Notes: a model not told the origin generated them from the letters alone. Counted from the first letter of the stretch, positions 44,906 through 54,198 are shown. The stretch: 64,000 bases of DNA from Chryseobacterium limigenitum (GCF_900114875.1 NZ_FPKW01000001.1:248001-312000); one strand, 5' to 3'. Translations and numbers: made by a program.

Positions 44906-45553
44906 ATGGCAACGTATGAAAGTTTAATTAAGATTAATGGCGCAGTCGGCGATCTCGTTTTTTACACTTTGAATGGCAAAAATGTTGTTCGGAAAAAAAG
45001 CGGGTTCAATAAAACGGCTTTTAAGAAAAGTCCGGCTTACGAAAAAGTACGCCAAAACAGCTCTGAATTTGGTCATTGTTCTAAAGTGGGAAAAATTATC
45101 CGACAAGTTTTAGATGAATATATCAAACAGGCAGAAGACCCTCTACTCTATCAGAAATTTGCAAAATTAATGACAGAGATAAAAGATTTAGATGTTATTT
45201 CAGAAAGAGGAAAAAGAACTGTCGAAAATGGAATTATCACTGAAAAAGGAAAACTTCTTCTCCGTAAATTTCAATTCGGAAATAAGAATAATTTTGACAG
45301 TGAAAATTATGTTTCTTTAGATTTTTTCAATGAAAAATTATATTTAAATAATACATTTTCAACGAATGAAGCCGTTTTAATTAGTTTAAAAATTGATTTT
45401 GAAAATTATTCGGCGAAACATTTTGAAGAGAAAATATCAGTTATAGAAAAAGAAAAAATATCTTTTACCAAACAATTTTCTGATGATGATTTAATTCTTT
45501 ATTTTATTGTTTTAAAGAAGGATGATGAAATTCTCAATATGGGATTTGTGTAA
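44906..45553 (+). CDS. Conserved-looking hypothetical protein
   Basis: 215 residues, soluble, no signal peptide. The N-terminal ~70 residues (MATYESLIKINGAVGDLVFYTLNGKNVVRKKSGF) recall in style the DUF6266-type proteins that start with a short beta segment followed by a 'gap in a substrate-like' basic stretch; the match is weak. The C-terminal half is Phe/Glu/Lys-rich beta. I do not recognise the function. Own terminator at 45585. Confidence 0.65.
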   Translation: MATYESLIKINGAVGDLVFYTLNGKNVVRKKSGFNKTAFKKSPAYEKVRQNSSEFGHCSKVGKIIRQVLDEYIKQAEDPLLYQKFAKLMTEIKDLDVISERGKRTVENGIITEKGKLLLRKFQFGNKNNFDSENYVSLDFFNEKLYLNNTFSTNEAVLISLKIDFENYSAKHFEEKISVIEKEKISFTKQFSDDDLILYFIVLKKDDEILNMGFV

Positions 45554-45584
45554 TATTACTAAAGCAACTCAAAAATTTCAAACA

Positions 45585-45615
45585 AAAAAAGACTACCCAA
45601 ACGGATAGTCTTTTA
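45585..45615. terminator. Bidirectional terminator
   Basis: Stem AAAGACTA / TAGTCTTT, loop CCCAAACGGA, with T-runs on both strands, between convergent genes ending at 45553 and 45634. Confidence 0.8.
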
Positions 45616-45633
45616 TATATTGTAATACTATTA

Positions 45634-46008
45634 CTACTTATTTTTCTCGCCAGTCCAAGTTCCTGCTCTTGCCGGTGTAGGAACTGAATTTGTCCAGCCT
45701 CCGCTACCTTTTTTCTCTTCTCTTGTTAAAGTCCCATGAAAATCACCATCTGAAGGTGTACCTATTACTCCCGTTAGATCTCCGGTGTCTGTTACGTTTC
45801 CTGTAATCACATAATTTTCGTCTTTTACAGTAGAATGCATGGTACCCGTTAATTTCCCGTCACTAGCGACAACGAAATTAAAGTCACCTTTGTCACTTCC
45901 ATCATAAGTTCCCGACCATGTTCCGATAAAATCGTAAATAGTATCATTATCAGAGCTACATCCGATAAATATAAAAGCCGTTAATAAGAGTAAAAAAAGT
46001 TTCTTCAT
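45634..46008 (-). CDS. Hypothetical lipoprotein
   Basis: 124 residues. Signal peptide with lipobox FIFIGC (Cys17), then a small beta-rich domain with repeated G-T-W/G-T-M-H motifs (IGTWSGTYDG, LTGTMHSTV, FHGTLTREE, AGTWTGEKN). The pattern resembles small lipocalin-like or META-like lipoproteins. No defined function. Single-gene unit. Confidence 0.72.
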   Translation of the reverse strand: MKKLFLLLLTAFIFIGCSSDNDTIYDFIGTWSGTYDGSDKGDFNFVVASDGKLTGTMHSTVKDENYVITGNVTDTGDLTGVIGTPSDGDFHGTLTREEKKGSGGWTNSVPTPARAGTWTGEKNK

Positions 46009-46148
46009 ATTATTTCAAATAGTTTATTATTAATTTTTAGAAATCTTACAAAAGGACAAAAATTAGTTTAATATACAAAATCAGAATATGTTAAAATTAG
46101 TTAAATTTTTAATAATTTGTAAATTATACATTTTCTAAAATTGTTTAT

Positions 46149-46199
46149 ACATACAATTTTGTATGTTATTGTTCATGATTTTTATAGCATTTACTTTTG
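46149..46199 (+). promoter_or_regulatory. Palindrome ACATACAA-TT-TTGTATGT and promoter of the DoxX gene
   Basis: Perfect 8-bp arms at 46149-46156 and 46159-46166, two bases upstream of a -33 TTG (46169-46171), which is 20 bases from the -7 box TACTTTTG (46192-46199). The neighbouring HxlR regulator is a candidate binder. Confidence 0.5.
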
Positions 46200-46218
46200 C
46201 ATAATAAAATTTTAACAA

Positions 46219-46593
46219 ATGGAATTATTAAACAAAATAATTTATTGGGCAAGTTATGCATATTATTTATATGTATTCGGATATGCATCATTATTTAAAA
46301 TCTTTCAAAAAGAATCGATGATGAAAAGTATGCAATCACTTGGTTTCAATAAAACGTGGACAATGCTGATCGGTGCAGGGGAAGTGATTGGTGTTATACT
46401 GATTGTTGTGGGATTGTTTAAACCCCAATTCAGGAATCTGGGTGTTCTTTTTCTATTTCCCTTTGCTATTGCTGCATTCACAGCGCACATGGCTCACGGC
46501 GAATATAGTCATTACTATAACTCTTTAATAATGTGTATACTTTCAGTAGTTTTGTTATTATTAGATAAGAAGTTTAAAATAATAATTAAATAA
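46219..46593 (+). CDS. DoxX family membrane protein
   Basis: 124 residues with four hydrophobic helices. KIIYWASYAYYLYVFGYASLFKIFQ, followed by IGAGEVIGVILIVVGLFKPQFRNLGVLFLF and MAHGEYSHYYNS, is the DoxX/DoxD-like four-helix membrane pattern. Relatives work in redox or thiol stress; the role here is unknown. It is convergent with an HxlR-type regulator that may control it. Confidence 0.8.
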   Translation: MELLNKIIYWASYAYYLYVFGYASLFKIFQKESMMKSMQSLGFNKTWTMLIGAGEVIGVILIVVGLFKPQFRNLGVLFLFPFAIAAFTAHMAHGEYSHYYNSLIMCILSVVLLLLDKKFKIIIK

Positions 46594-46624
46594 TCTTTTT
46601 TGTTATTGATTCCTAAATTGCAGC

Positions 46625-47005
46625 TCAGGTAATGTGCTGCGATTTTATGTTTTTATCATATCTCAATTCTCCCCATTCATCCATGCATCTGATAATTTCA
46701 TTGAGAGATTGCCCGAGCTCGGTTAGCTGATATTCCACTTTTCGAGGATATTGCTGGTAAATGATTTTGTTTATTAGCCCGTTATTTTCCAGTTCTTTCA
46801 AATTCTTAATGAGCATTCTTTCAGAAATTCCTTCAAGTTTATTTCTAAGTTCACCAAATCTTAGCTTCTGATCCTTCAGAAGATAGGCTAAAATATTTAT
46901 CTTCCACCTTCCTCCAATCATTGCCAGCGTGTAGGAAATACCACAATATTTGTTCAGATAAGTAAAATTGATATTGTTTGTAGAGTTTTCTTTTCTTGTT
47001 TCCAT
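46625..47005 (-). CDS. HxlR family winged-helix transcriptional regulator
   Basis: 126 residues. CGISYTLAMIGGRWKINILAYLL, LRFGELRNKLEGISERMLIKNLKELENNGLI and VEYQLTELGQSL are the HxlR core. It has one Cys near the N-terminus of the domain (YCGISYTL), as in redox- or electrophile-sensing members. It binds DNA as a dimer, often at palindromes; one lies upstream of the adjacent DoxX gene. Confidence 0.88.
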   Translation of the reverse strand: METRKENSTNNINFTYLNKYCGISYTLAMIGGRWKINILAYLLKDQKLRFGELRNKLEGISERMLIKNLKELENNGLINKIIYQQYPRKVEYQLTELGQSLNEIIRCMDEWGELRYDKNIKSQHIT

Positions 47006-47230
47006 ATGAAATAATTTCTATACCTATAATTTGACTTATTACAATTAATTTGTGTGAAAATGTGTATTAAGACATCGGCCAGACGGTTAATTTCTGTAGT
47101 TGTAATTAGTAGTATTACAAAAGTAGGTATTTAAATCTCAGATGCAAAACATATAATTGTTGTGCTTTTTTCTGAAAGTCAGAAAATTATCTCTTTCAAA
47201 TCAATAAAAAATAGTTGCAATGGTTTAATT

Positions 47231-47295
47231 TGCAACTATTTGATTTATAAGTGGAGAATACGGGGATCGAACCCGTCACCTTTAGACTGCCAGTC
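47231..47295 (-). repeat. Left att repeat: 3' fragment of tRNA-Ala plus flank
   Basis: Identical to 54272-54336 over 65 bases. It includes the tRNA 3' half from the anticodon arm (GACTGGCAG side) to the discriminator base (47252-47295) and 21 bases beyond. It lacks the D arm and acceptor 5' strand, so it is not a working tRNA. Weaker similarity to the right copy continues to about 47203, including the tRNA terminator hairpin. Confidence 0.88.
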
Positions 47296-47836
47296 ATAAA
47301 TAGTGCCATATTTCTATTACCTCTTTCAACTGTTCAAATAGTTCAGGCTTCATAAAAGGCAGATAAGATTTTAACTCCCAAATAGTATTCAGACCGCAGT
47401 GTTCGTCCATTATATAGTATTCATTATCGAATAATGTTAAAGTTGGTGCGGTAGTTTTTGTTATGGGATTATAATAATAAATTTTCCCATCAAGCATACA
47501 ACCTGCTCTTGTATAATATCGATGTACAGGATTTAGGGTTAGGTCATTAGGGTTCGGATTATTTCCCACTTTTCCCCAGCTTTTGAAATGAAAAGGTACG
47601 TTATGCTTTTCACAATTTAATCTTTGTATATGTATTGCTTCATGCCATGTTTTAAACGGTTGTTGAAATCTTACAAGATTGAAGAAACTATCTTCTTTTA
47701 TATCAATTATAAGCCACTCAAAAGGAAATTTTGAATAGTCTACTACATCAATATAGTCATCAAATGTTTGTATGTAGAGGTATTTTCTTATGTTACCTAC
47801 TTCATTAAAAAGGTAATTAATAGTTAAATCGGGCAT
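47294..47836 (-). CDS. Hypothetical protein resembling the C-terminal part of phage Gp37/Gp68 (DUF5131)
   Basis: 180 residues. CEKHNVPFHFKSWGKVG followed by GCMLDGKIYYYNP resembles the end of DUF5131 proteins (VPFFFKQWG ... LLDG). The N-terminal radical-SAM-like part is missing. The open frame continues upstream past the ATG (…GYGDNVVIGADIEFG) to a stop near 47905 with no good start, so it is probably a truncated or remnant gene. Its stop codon lies exactly on the edge of the left att repeat. Function not assigned. Confidence 0.5.
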   Translation of the reverse strand: MPDLTINYLFNEVGNIRKYLYIQTFDDYIDVVDYSKFPFEWLIIDIKEDSFFNLVRFQQPFKTWHEAIHIQRLNCEKHNVPFHFKSWGKVGNNPNPNDLTLNPVHRYYTRAGCMLDGKIYYYNPITKTTAPTLTLFDNEYYIMDEHCGLNTIWELKSYLPFMKPELFEQLKEVIEIWHYL

Positions 47837-48050
47837 TCCAAATTCGATATCAGCACCAATAACAACATTATCACCATATCCTAAATGTGAGGCTTTAAAT
47901 TTTTATTCCAGATCTGTTTTGGTAATAAAATCTGATGGTTTCAAATTCAGATCATCAAGTGACTGATCGTACAGCATTGATTCTTCTTTCTAAAGTTAGA
48001 TAGAATTTACTTCAATCTGTCTTCCAGCTAATGGCATCACCTTACATATT
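47837..48050 (-). pseudogene. Gene remnants between the truncated gene and DoxX
   Basis: Short minus-strand frames end in each other's way: one ending VMPLAGRQIEVNSI, one reading MLYDQSLDDLNLKPSDFI then stop. A related segment (AGACCTTCAACTGACCGATC, ~49531) recurs at 49525-49565 with about 80% identity, so fragments of the same ancestral gene lie on both sides of the DoxX-AraC pair. Identity unknown. Confidence 0.4.
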
Positions 48051-48470
48051 TTAATCAAATATGTCATTTCTTTTATATACGGCATATTTACCACTACCCA
48101 TAAAAAATAAAGCCAAACCTCCTAAAAAGAACAATACATTAAGTTCAATAGTCCATCCTCCATAAGGAGCAATAGTGAAAATTTGTCCAGAATAGACCAA
48201 CCAGATACTAAAAAGCATATTAATTGAAAAGATCAGTCCAGATATGCGGACACAAACACCGAATAAAATTGTTAACGGAATTAATAGTTCCCCTATATAA
48301 ACTCCATTTTCCAACCACAAAGGAAGACCTTTTTCCATTAAGCTGGCACGTATAAAATCAGTACTCTGTGTTATTTTAGCAATGCCATGAAATAACATTA
48401 ATCCACCAAGAGCTATTCGAAGAATTAAAATTCCTATATCTTCGTTTGTATTTAATTTTAAATTTTTCAT
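48051..48470 (-). CDS. DoxX family membrane protein (island)
   Basis: 139 residues, four hydrophobic helices. ILILRIALGGLMLFHGIAKI, GVYIGELLIPLTILFGVCVRISGLIFSINMLFSIWLV and LNVLFFLGGLALFFMGSGKYAVYKR match DoxX. It is divergent from an AraC-type regulator 148 bases away, the usual layout for a regulator and its target. Not closely similar to the DoxX protein at 46219. Confidence 0.83.
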   Translation of the reverse strand: MKNLKLNTNEDIGILILRIALGGLMLFHGIAKITQSTDFIRASLMEKGLPLWLENGVYIGELLIPLTILFGVCVRISGLIFSINMLFSIWLVYSGQIFTIAPYGGWTIELNVLFFLGGLALFFMGSGKYAVYKRNDIFD

Positions 48471-48618
48471 GATGCAAATATCTATAGAAAAGTGAGGACA
48501 GCAAATGTCAAAAAAATACTATTGCATATCAAAATAGACAAACATTAAACTTCCGATTTAAAAAAAACTACATTTCCATGATTTATTTTAAATTTGAAAA
48601 ATCAAAACCTAGATATTA

Positions 48619-49480
48619 ATGTCAATTGAACGAATAAATCATTTTAAGGAAGATAAGCAATGTGATTTTTTTATAAATTATTATAAAAACAATTTTCCAT
48701 ATGGTAATAAGCCTCATCGACATGAATATTATCAAATCATTTTAATCACTGATGGGTACGGTGAGCATACGGTTGAAGAACATACGTTTAGCGTTCAATC
48801 TGGTAATTTATTTATTCTTACAGATAATCAACTTCATAATTTTAAAAATTTGACAGCAACTTCTGGTTTTATTATTGGATTTGATTATTGTTTTTTTACT
48901 AATTTAATGAAAATTAATAATTATAAATTTAATTTATTCAATCCAATATTTTCAATAAGTAATTTATTAATTAGTGGTGATAATACAGGACTTCATCAAA
49001 GTTTTACAAATCTATATAAAGAATACCTTCATGAAAATTATTTTTCTAAACAGGAAGTATTGCAATATCTTTTACAGATTATTTTAATAAAAAATTCAGA
49101 ATTTTCAAAATAAAACATTAGATATACATGACCTTCAATATAACTTTGATTATGATCTTTTTAATAAGTTTTTACAACTTTTAGAACATGAATATAATAA
49201 ACATATTGATATTAAATTTTATGCTGAAAAGTTAAAGACATCTGTTAGAGAACTTTCTTTGATAAGCGTTAGGTATTCAGGGAAAACTCCTAAGAAAATG
49301 ATTACCTATAGAAGAATAATAGAAGCTAAAAGGATATTATTATATGAGCAGGAATCTATTAAAACCATAGCTGATATGTTGGGTTTTCACAATCAATTCC
49401 AGTTTAGTAAGTTTTTTAAGGAGAATACAGGGGTATCTCCTTTATATTTTCGTCTTCAAAATAAAAAAAAGATTATTTAA
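48619..49480 (+). pseudogene. AraC family transcriptional regulator, frameshifted
   Basis: The first part (48619-49113) is the cupin-like sensing domain (NKPHRHEYYQIILITDGYGEHTVEEHTF). The second part continues in another frame to 49480 with the two-HTH AraC domain (IDIKFYAEKLKTSVRELSLISVRYSGKTPKKMI, SIKTIADMLGFHNQFQFSKFFKENTGVSP). Removing one A from the six-A run at 49089-49094 joins them into 286 residues, the usual length. So it is a one-base insertion in a homopolymer: a recent pseudogene, slippage-controlled gene or sequencing error. Confidence 0.82.
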
Positions 49481-51110
49481 TATTGCAATAAGAGGTTTTA
49501 TAAACTAATTTATTATTAATCCTAACGAAATTTCAGACCTTCAACTGACCGATCGTATAGCAGTAATTTTCTTGCTCCTGATTCTCTAAACCTTACATTA
49601 GAATTATTGTAGCCACCTTACGTTTGTGCACATTGTAAATGCACTCATGTAGAGTTTTTTCATCTATTTTGTGTTTAAAAGTTAATATTATAATTATGCA
49701 AATTTAACATTTATTAGTAGTTTTGGAAGTCCCATTAATGAGATTAATATGAGAGTTATCACATGTTAATGTTTTGTATCTCTTCTAAAAGCTGGTGACA
49801 AAGATATATCTGCAAGGCGACAGAACATGTCGTGTTACAATTGATCCTAAACTTTTTTTTCATTCCCGCGCCCCTAAATTCCGTTTGGAGGGAATTAGAT
49901 AGATTTGAGAGTCATATGTATTATGGTAATAGTTTTATGTATATAAGTATGATGTTGCAGAATTTCCACTAAAATATTTATTCACAAGTGTTTACAAAGG
50001 TTTTAGCACAGCAGTAATAAACCTTGACCGTTTTTGGTCAAGGCTTAACACTCTGACACAGGTGTTTTAAGCTGTCAAATTTCGATTTTCTTAAGGCTTT
50101 AGTTTAGATGTTATTTCGAGTATGAAATGGCTAAATTAAGCTTATTTAAAGCTTTCAAGTTCGAAGATCTCATTATACTAAAATCGCAATGCTCTGAAAT
50201 CTGCTATCTACTTGATAGAGGGCTTTCACAGAGATTCTACTAACATATAATGATATAGTATGCATATTGCTGGTAATCCTAGTGTAGCTGGGATTGGATA
50301 GCTAGAATGGAAAAAAAAGAAAGACCTCTATTGATTGTTGCACTATCTCACGTAAGTACTATGAATAGATATGTTACGAGAATTTCTTGAACATATTACC
50401 AATACACACTAATATTTTTATCTCAACAATTCTTATCTCAAATACACTACACTTAATCATTCTAGGTTTGAATTGATGCTTTAAGGCTGATATATCTCGT
50501 CAAACTTTTAACTGTATCTCATAGATAAAGATCGGTTCAAGGTAGTTTAAAAAGATCAATCGTAAATAATAAACATAAATTTTACAATTGTTGTTTATTC
50601 CATAAACACTACAATATATCAGTATTTAGTGAAAATTAACATAAAAAATCACGTTTTAATGAAAAAAATATTTAAATTTGAAAAAAAATAATCAATTATT
50701 TACTTTTAAGTCCCTTCTTAATCATTATTAATGAAGAATCAAAATCAAAAATGATAATAAAGAAGTTCCCAGACAGAAGGGATTTATTTACACCAAAAGA
50801 TACATAAATACAAAAAGCAGCAATTAATTAGTATAAATTCAATATTTACTAGTAATGTAATCTACTGCAAATCTACTTCAATCAGTAATCAAGTTGATTT
50901 GCGTTGATTTGCGTTTTTTTGCGTTGTATATTTTTGAGTTTAGTACTATAGTTTTGCACTCTCTTTTAGATTAATAATAATTTAAACTTACTATAGATGA
51001 AAACAAATTAATTATAGGAGCTATAATGGTTAGTCTAAGCAGGAATTTAACATTCCCTAACATACCTTACTTACAAAGATTATAAATACACAAACTTAAA
51101 ATTTATCACA
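49481..51110. other. Gene-poor island stretch
   Basis: No frame longer than about 60 codons looks coding. It contains the remnant at 49525-49565, a hairpin CCTTGACC / GGTCAAGG at 50022-50043, a small IR near 50278 and the decamer repeat GTTGATTTGC (x3, 50893-50922). Toward the end a TAGTTTTG box (50949-50956) could be the promoter of the next gene. Confidence 0.55.
50893..50926 (+). repeat. Tandem 10-bp repeat GTTGATTTGC
   Basis: Two exact units (50893-50912), a third with three changes (50913-50922), then GTT. About 23 bases before the TAGTTTTG box of the downstream gene. One unit per helical turn could present repeated protein contacts on one face. Confidence 0.6.
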
Positions 51111-52139
51111 ATGAAAAAAACATTTATTACTTTATGCTTAATATCAGTTTCTTCATTAGCATATTCCCAAGTAGGAATTAATACACCAAATCCTCAGGGT
51201 GCTTTACATGTCGATGGTGCTAAAGATAATCCTGATACAGGAGCTCCAACAGCAACACAGCAAGCAAATGATTTTACTGTAACTTCAACAGGGAAAGTCG
51301 GAATTGGAAACATTAATCCTTCATCAAACCTTCACATAGTAAATAATGGAACAGCTACAGGTATTGGAGGTGGCGAAGCAACAAACACAGGGCTTCTGAT
51401 AGAAAATCCTACAACCAATAACTCCATATTATCGATTTTAAGAACAACAGGGGTTACAGGAGTAAAACAAGCAGTAATGGGAATAAATCCTAATTTTAAT
51501 GGAAATAATGGCACATTTATTATTTCTCGCGTTCCTGGCGGAAGTGATTTTGCAATGGATTTGACTACAGGTAATATAGGTGTTGCCACGAATATTCCTA
51601 CAAATACTCTAGATGTTGCTGGTAGTACCAGAGTAAGAACTTTAGATGTAGCGGCAGGAGCTACAATTATTACTCCTGTCTATTCTAATACTGATGGGGT
51701 TTTAAATAAAGCAGTAAATAATACTTATGGAACTGTTTTGAATAATACCATCACAAATGTTGCATCAGGAGCAACAGTAGATTTAATGACAAACATTCCC
51801 CTTGAGGGTAGCTACAAAGCTATTGTAATGACTGGTAACAGTTGTGGTCGACGCGTCATTGCTGAATACTATGTAACAAATATTGCCACAAATAACGCAT
51901 TCTCTATTAAAGGTATTGATGGGCTTTTGAATACTGACACGACTTCAAAAGGCCCTACATTTACCGAAGTAAATAGAAATACAACAACAGTTGTTTGGAA
52001 TGGTACTGTACCAACCTGTGGTGGATCTCCAACGCCATTTAACTATACTTTGACTATGCCTGTAGCAGGAACCATAAGTATTACCAATAATGGAACTAGT
52101 ACATTAAATTATACTATAATACTTACAAGATTAATTTAG
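51111..52139 (+). CDS. Secreted protein with GIN/GIG repeat motifs
   Basis: 342 residues; signal peptide MKKTFITLCLISVSSLAYS. The N-terminal half repeats the pattern VGINTPNPQGALHVDGAKDN / VGIGNINPSSNLHIVN / IGVATNIPTNTLDVAG, reminiscent of beta-helical tail-fibre-like or adhesin segments that are common in Chryseobacterium exported proteins. The C-terminal half is beta-rich with cysteines in NSCGRRV and VPTCGGS. No T9SS tail was seen. Function unknown, possibly a surface or secreted adhesin. Confidence 0.75.
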   Translation: MKKTFITLCLISVSSLAYSQVGINTPNPQGALHVDGAKDNPDTGAPTATQQANDFTVTSTGKVGIGNINPSSNLHIVNNGTATGIGGGEATNTGLLIENPTTNNSILSILRTTGVTGVKQAVMGINPNFNGNNGTFIISRVPGGSDFAMDLTTGNIGVATNIPTNTLDVAGSTRVRTLDVAAGATIITPVYSNTDGVLNKAVNNTYGTVLNNTITNVASGATVDLMTNIPLEGSYKAIVMTGNSCGRRVIAEYYVTNIATNNAFSIKGIDGLLNTDTTSKGPTFTEVNRNTTTVVWNGTVPTCGGSPTPFNYTLTMPVAGTISITNNGTSTLNYTIILTRLI

Positions 52140-52271
52140 TTTTCAAAGAATATTCTCAAAGGAATTTTAAGATTAAAAACAAAAGAAAAATAATCCTCTT
52201 TTCCTTTTAAAATTGATGATAAGAAAGGAGTTTTTTTTATAAAGAAGTTTTTCATTAATTAGTGTTTGTTG

Positions 52272-52297
52272 GTCTCCCAATTTTGGGAGGCTTTTTT
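52272..52297 (+). terminator. Terminator after the secreted protein gene
   Basis: Stem CTCCCAA / TTGGGAG with TT loop, then CTTTTTT. From 52298 to 52671 I see no convincing gene. Confidence 0.82.
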
Positions 52298-52671
52298 AGT
52301 TTTAGTACTGCATTTTGAGATTCTCTAAGGTAAGCATATTCTCAGTTTTATATAGGAGGTTGTTTAAGTGTAAGCTCTCTTTTGAAAAGTCTTTTGTTAT
52401 CACCTATGCAATAAAAAAGATCGGGACTGTGGTAAGTAGTCTCTATGATTTTGGGCGGGGAATAAAAAACAGATCTGCAAACAGATGTAATTTTGTTAAT
52501 ATATAAAGGTAGTTTTACCCCAAAACAAACAGTCTCTCATTGTGAGAAAACTTAAAAGATAAAAAATACTTTCAATTCGATTATTGTATTGCTTAAAGAA
52601 TTAACTTTATACCAAGGTAAAGGTATATTTAAAAAGTTGATGCCTTTGTTTTAGCATTAATATTTAAACTT

Positions 52672-52956
52672 ATGACTACAGATATAGGAACTCCCCGAGA
52701 CTATTCCGAATCAAAACACTTGGTGTATTTTGAAGTGTATCCTACAACAATAGGTAAGGTAAAAGAAATTGTACAACAAAGATTAGGAGTTGATGTATTG
52801 CTAATTGAACAAGAGTTTGGAATAACTTGTGAGATACCTATTCAAATAATTCCCGAGATCATTCGTGAGCTTTCTATTCATAATATTGCTGTATATGGCG
52901 TTATTACAACTAATTTGCTTGAAAGGAGTAATAGTATTTATAATATAAAGAAATAA
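52672..52956 (+). CDS. Small hypothetical protein (island)
   Basis: 94 residues, soluble, alternating beta/alpha (HLVYFEVYPTTIGKVKEIVQQRLGVDVLLIEQEF, IQIIPEIIRELSIHNIAVYGVI). Composition is protein-like, with an ACT- or ferredoxin-like feel but no recognisable motif. Isolated in the island. Not assigned. Confidence 0.55.
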   Translation: MTTDIGTPRDYSESKHLVYFEVYPTTIGKVKEIVQQRLGVDVLLIEQEFGITCEIPIQIIPEIIRELSIHNIAVYGVITTNLLERSNSIYNIKK

Positions 52957-53658
52957 AAAATGCTATAATAAAGGTCATAATATATATAATTCTTTGAACA
53001 ACTATAAATACTGAGCCAGAAAGATCTATGAAGATAGTATTGTATATACTAAATTTAATCTCACAATCTATCATATTTCTACTTACCTAAACCTATATTT
53101 CGGAGATCTTTGAGGTGAACCTGCTAGCTGTTTTAGGCGCTTCTGGGTTTAGGGTTACAGGATTGACAGGCAGGCTGGGCTATATATATACTCCCATTCA
53201 CCCCCATCCCGTCAAAGTTTTACATATAAAAGCACCCCCGTCTAGCCGTTTTGAAAAAATAAGATCGGATAATACACGCCTCATATTCTAAATCTCAAAA
53301 TTATATACAGGTATCGATTCCCGACCTACTATATATTGTAACCGTATGGGGTCGATACCTTTTTTTCCAACTACCCCTACCAAAGCTTTTTGTTTTTCTC
53401 AGACTGTTTTTGTTTTCCTGCGCTCCGAGTGGTTAAAAAATTTTTAACTAACGTTGATATTTTGGTTAAAAACTACTGCAAACCCTTGTATTTATGGACT
53501 TTTTGCCGTATATTTATACTTCTTTACAAGCTACAACATTCATCAAAAAACCTTGTTTCCATGTGTACAAGGTTTCAGATAAAAACAAAAAAATGCCTAA
53601 AATGCTGTAACACGATAGGCAACATCAATAAATTTTAACGTATCTAAAACTTATCAAC
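52957..53658. other. Non-coding island stretch with hairpins upstream of ardA
   Basis: Contains a GC-richer patch (53100-53240), an inverted repeat AGGTATCGA / TCGATACCT with a T-run (53309-53367), and a hairpin AAACCTTG / CAAGGTTT (53548-53575). The short frame at 53390-53638 does not look coding. Such leaders before ardA are known in mobile elements; an origin of transfer is possible but unproven. Confidence 0.5.
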
Positions 53659-54198
53659 ATGACGAATTTACAAAATTGTCTCGACAATTGTTCCGTTTAT
53701 TGTGGGACTTATCACAAGTACAACAATTCAAGCCTTTACGGCAAATGGTTAAACCTCGGAGATTATTCGGATTATGACGAACTACTGGAAGCAATGCGAG
53801 AGCTACACGCTGACGAATCTGATGCAGAGTTCATGTTTCAAGATTACGAACATTACGAACACTGCGAACTATTTGAGAAACTCGGATTGATTGGAGAGAG
53901 TTTTTTATCTCCCGAGATTTACGATATAGCCGAACAAATAAATGATTCAGGACATGATACAGAAGTTTTTGAAGCGGTTTTAAGTAATTTTTTGGATATG
54001 GATTTTCAAAGTGCTTATGAGTATGTAAACAATTTTTATTACGGCGAATATTCGAGCGATCTGGATTTTGTACAAGAACTATACGAAAATGATATTCCTT
54101 TCAATTTACCTAACTTCGTTGTAATCGATTGGGAAGCCACATCACGTAACATTATGTATGATTACTTTGAGAATAACGGTCATTACTTCAGATCTTAA
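53659..54198 (+). CDS. ardA: Antirestriction protein ArdA
   Basis: 179 residues, strongly acidic. YCGTYHKYNNSSLYGKWLNLGDYSDYDELLEAMRELHADESDAEFMFQDYE is the ArdA signature over residues ~15-65. ArdA mimics DNA and blocks type I restriction enzymes, which protects incoming mobile DNA. It lies next to the right att repeat, at the edge of the island. No other conjugation genes are visible, so it is a likely leftover of a conjugative or integrative element. It reads intact with no frameshift. Confidence 0.88.
   Translation: MTNLQNCLDNCSVYCGTYHKYNNSSLYGKWLNLGDYSDYDELLEAMRELHADESDAEFMFQDYEHYEHCELFEKLGLIGESFLSPEIYDIAEQINDSGHDTEVFEAVLSNFLDMDFQSAYEYVNNFYYGEYSSDLDFVQELYENDIPFNLPNFVVIDWEATSRNIMYDYFENNGHYFRS

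Noticed and set aside
47252..47295. A second tRNA-Ala gene
   Set aside because: Only the 3' 44 bases are present; the D arm and 5' acceptor strand are missing, so it is an att fragment.
47294..47836. Calling the island protein a phage integrase fragment
   Set aside because: No tyrosine recombinase residues (R-H-x-x-R-Y) are present; the C-terminal pattern fits DUF5131 better.
52315..52506. 63-residue frame after the island terminator
   Set aside because: No motif, no promoter, no protein-like composition.
53390..53638. 82-residue frame upstream of ardA
   Set aside because: Cys/Phe/Lys-rich composition, no recognisable fold, and it runs through a hairpin; looks like chance.
45634..54198. 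A hidden restriction-modification or defence system that would explain ArdA
   Set aside because: No methylase, nuclease, specificity subunit or other defence gene could be recognised in or near the island.
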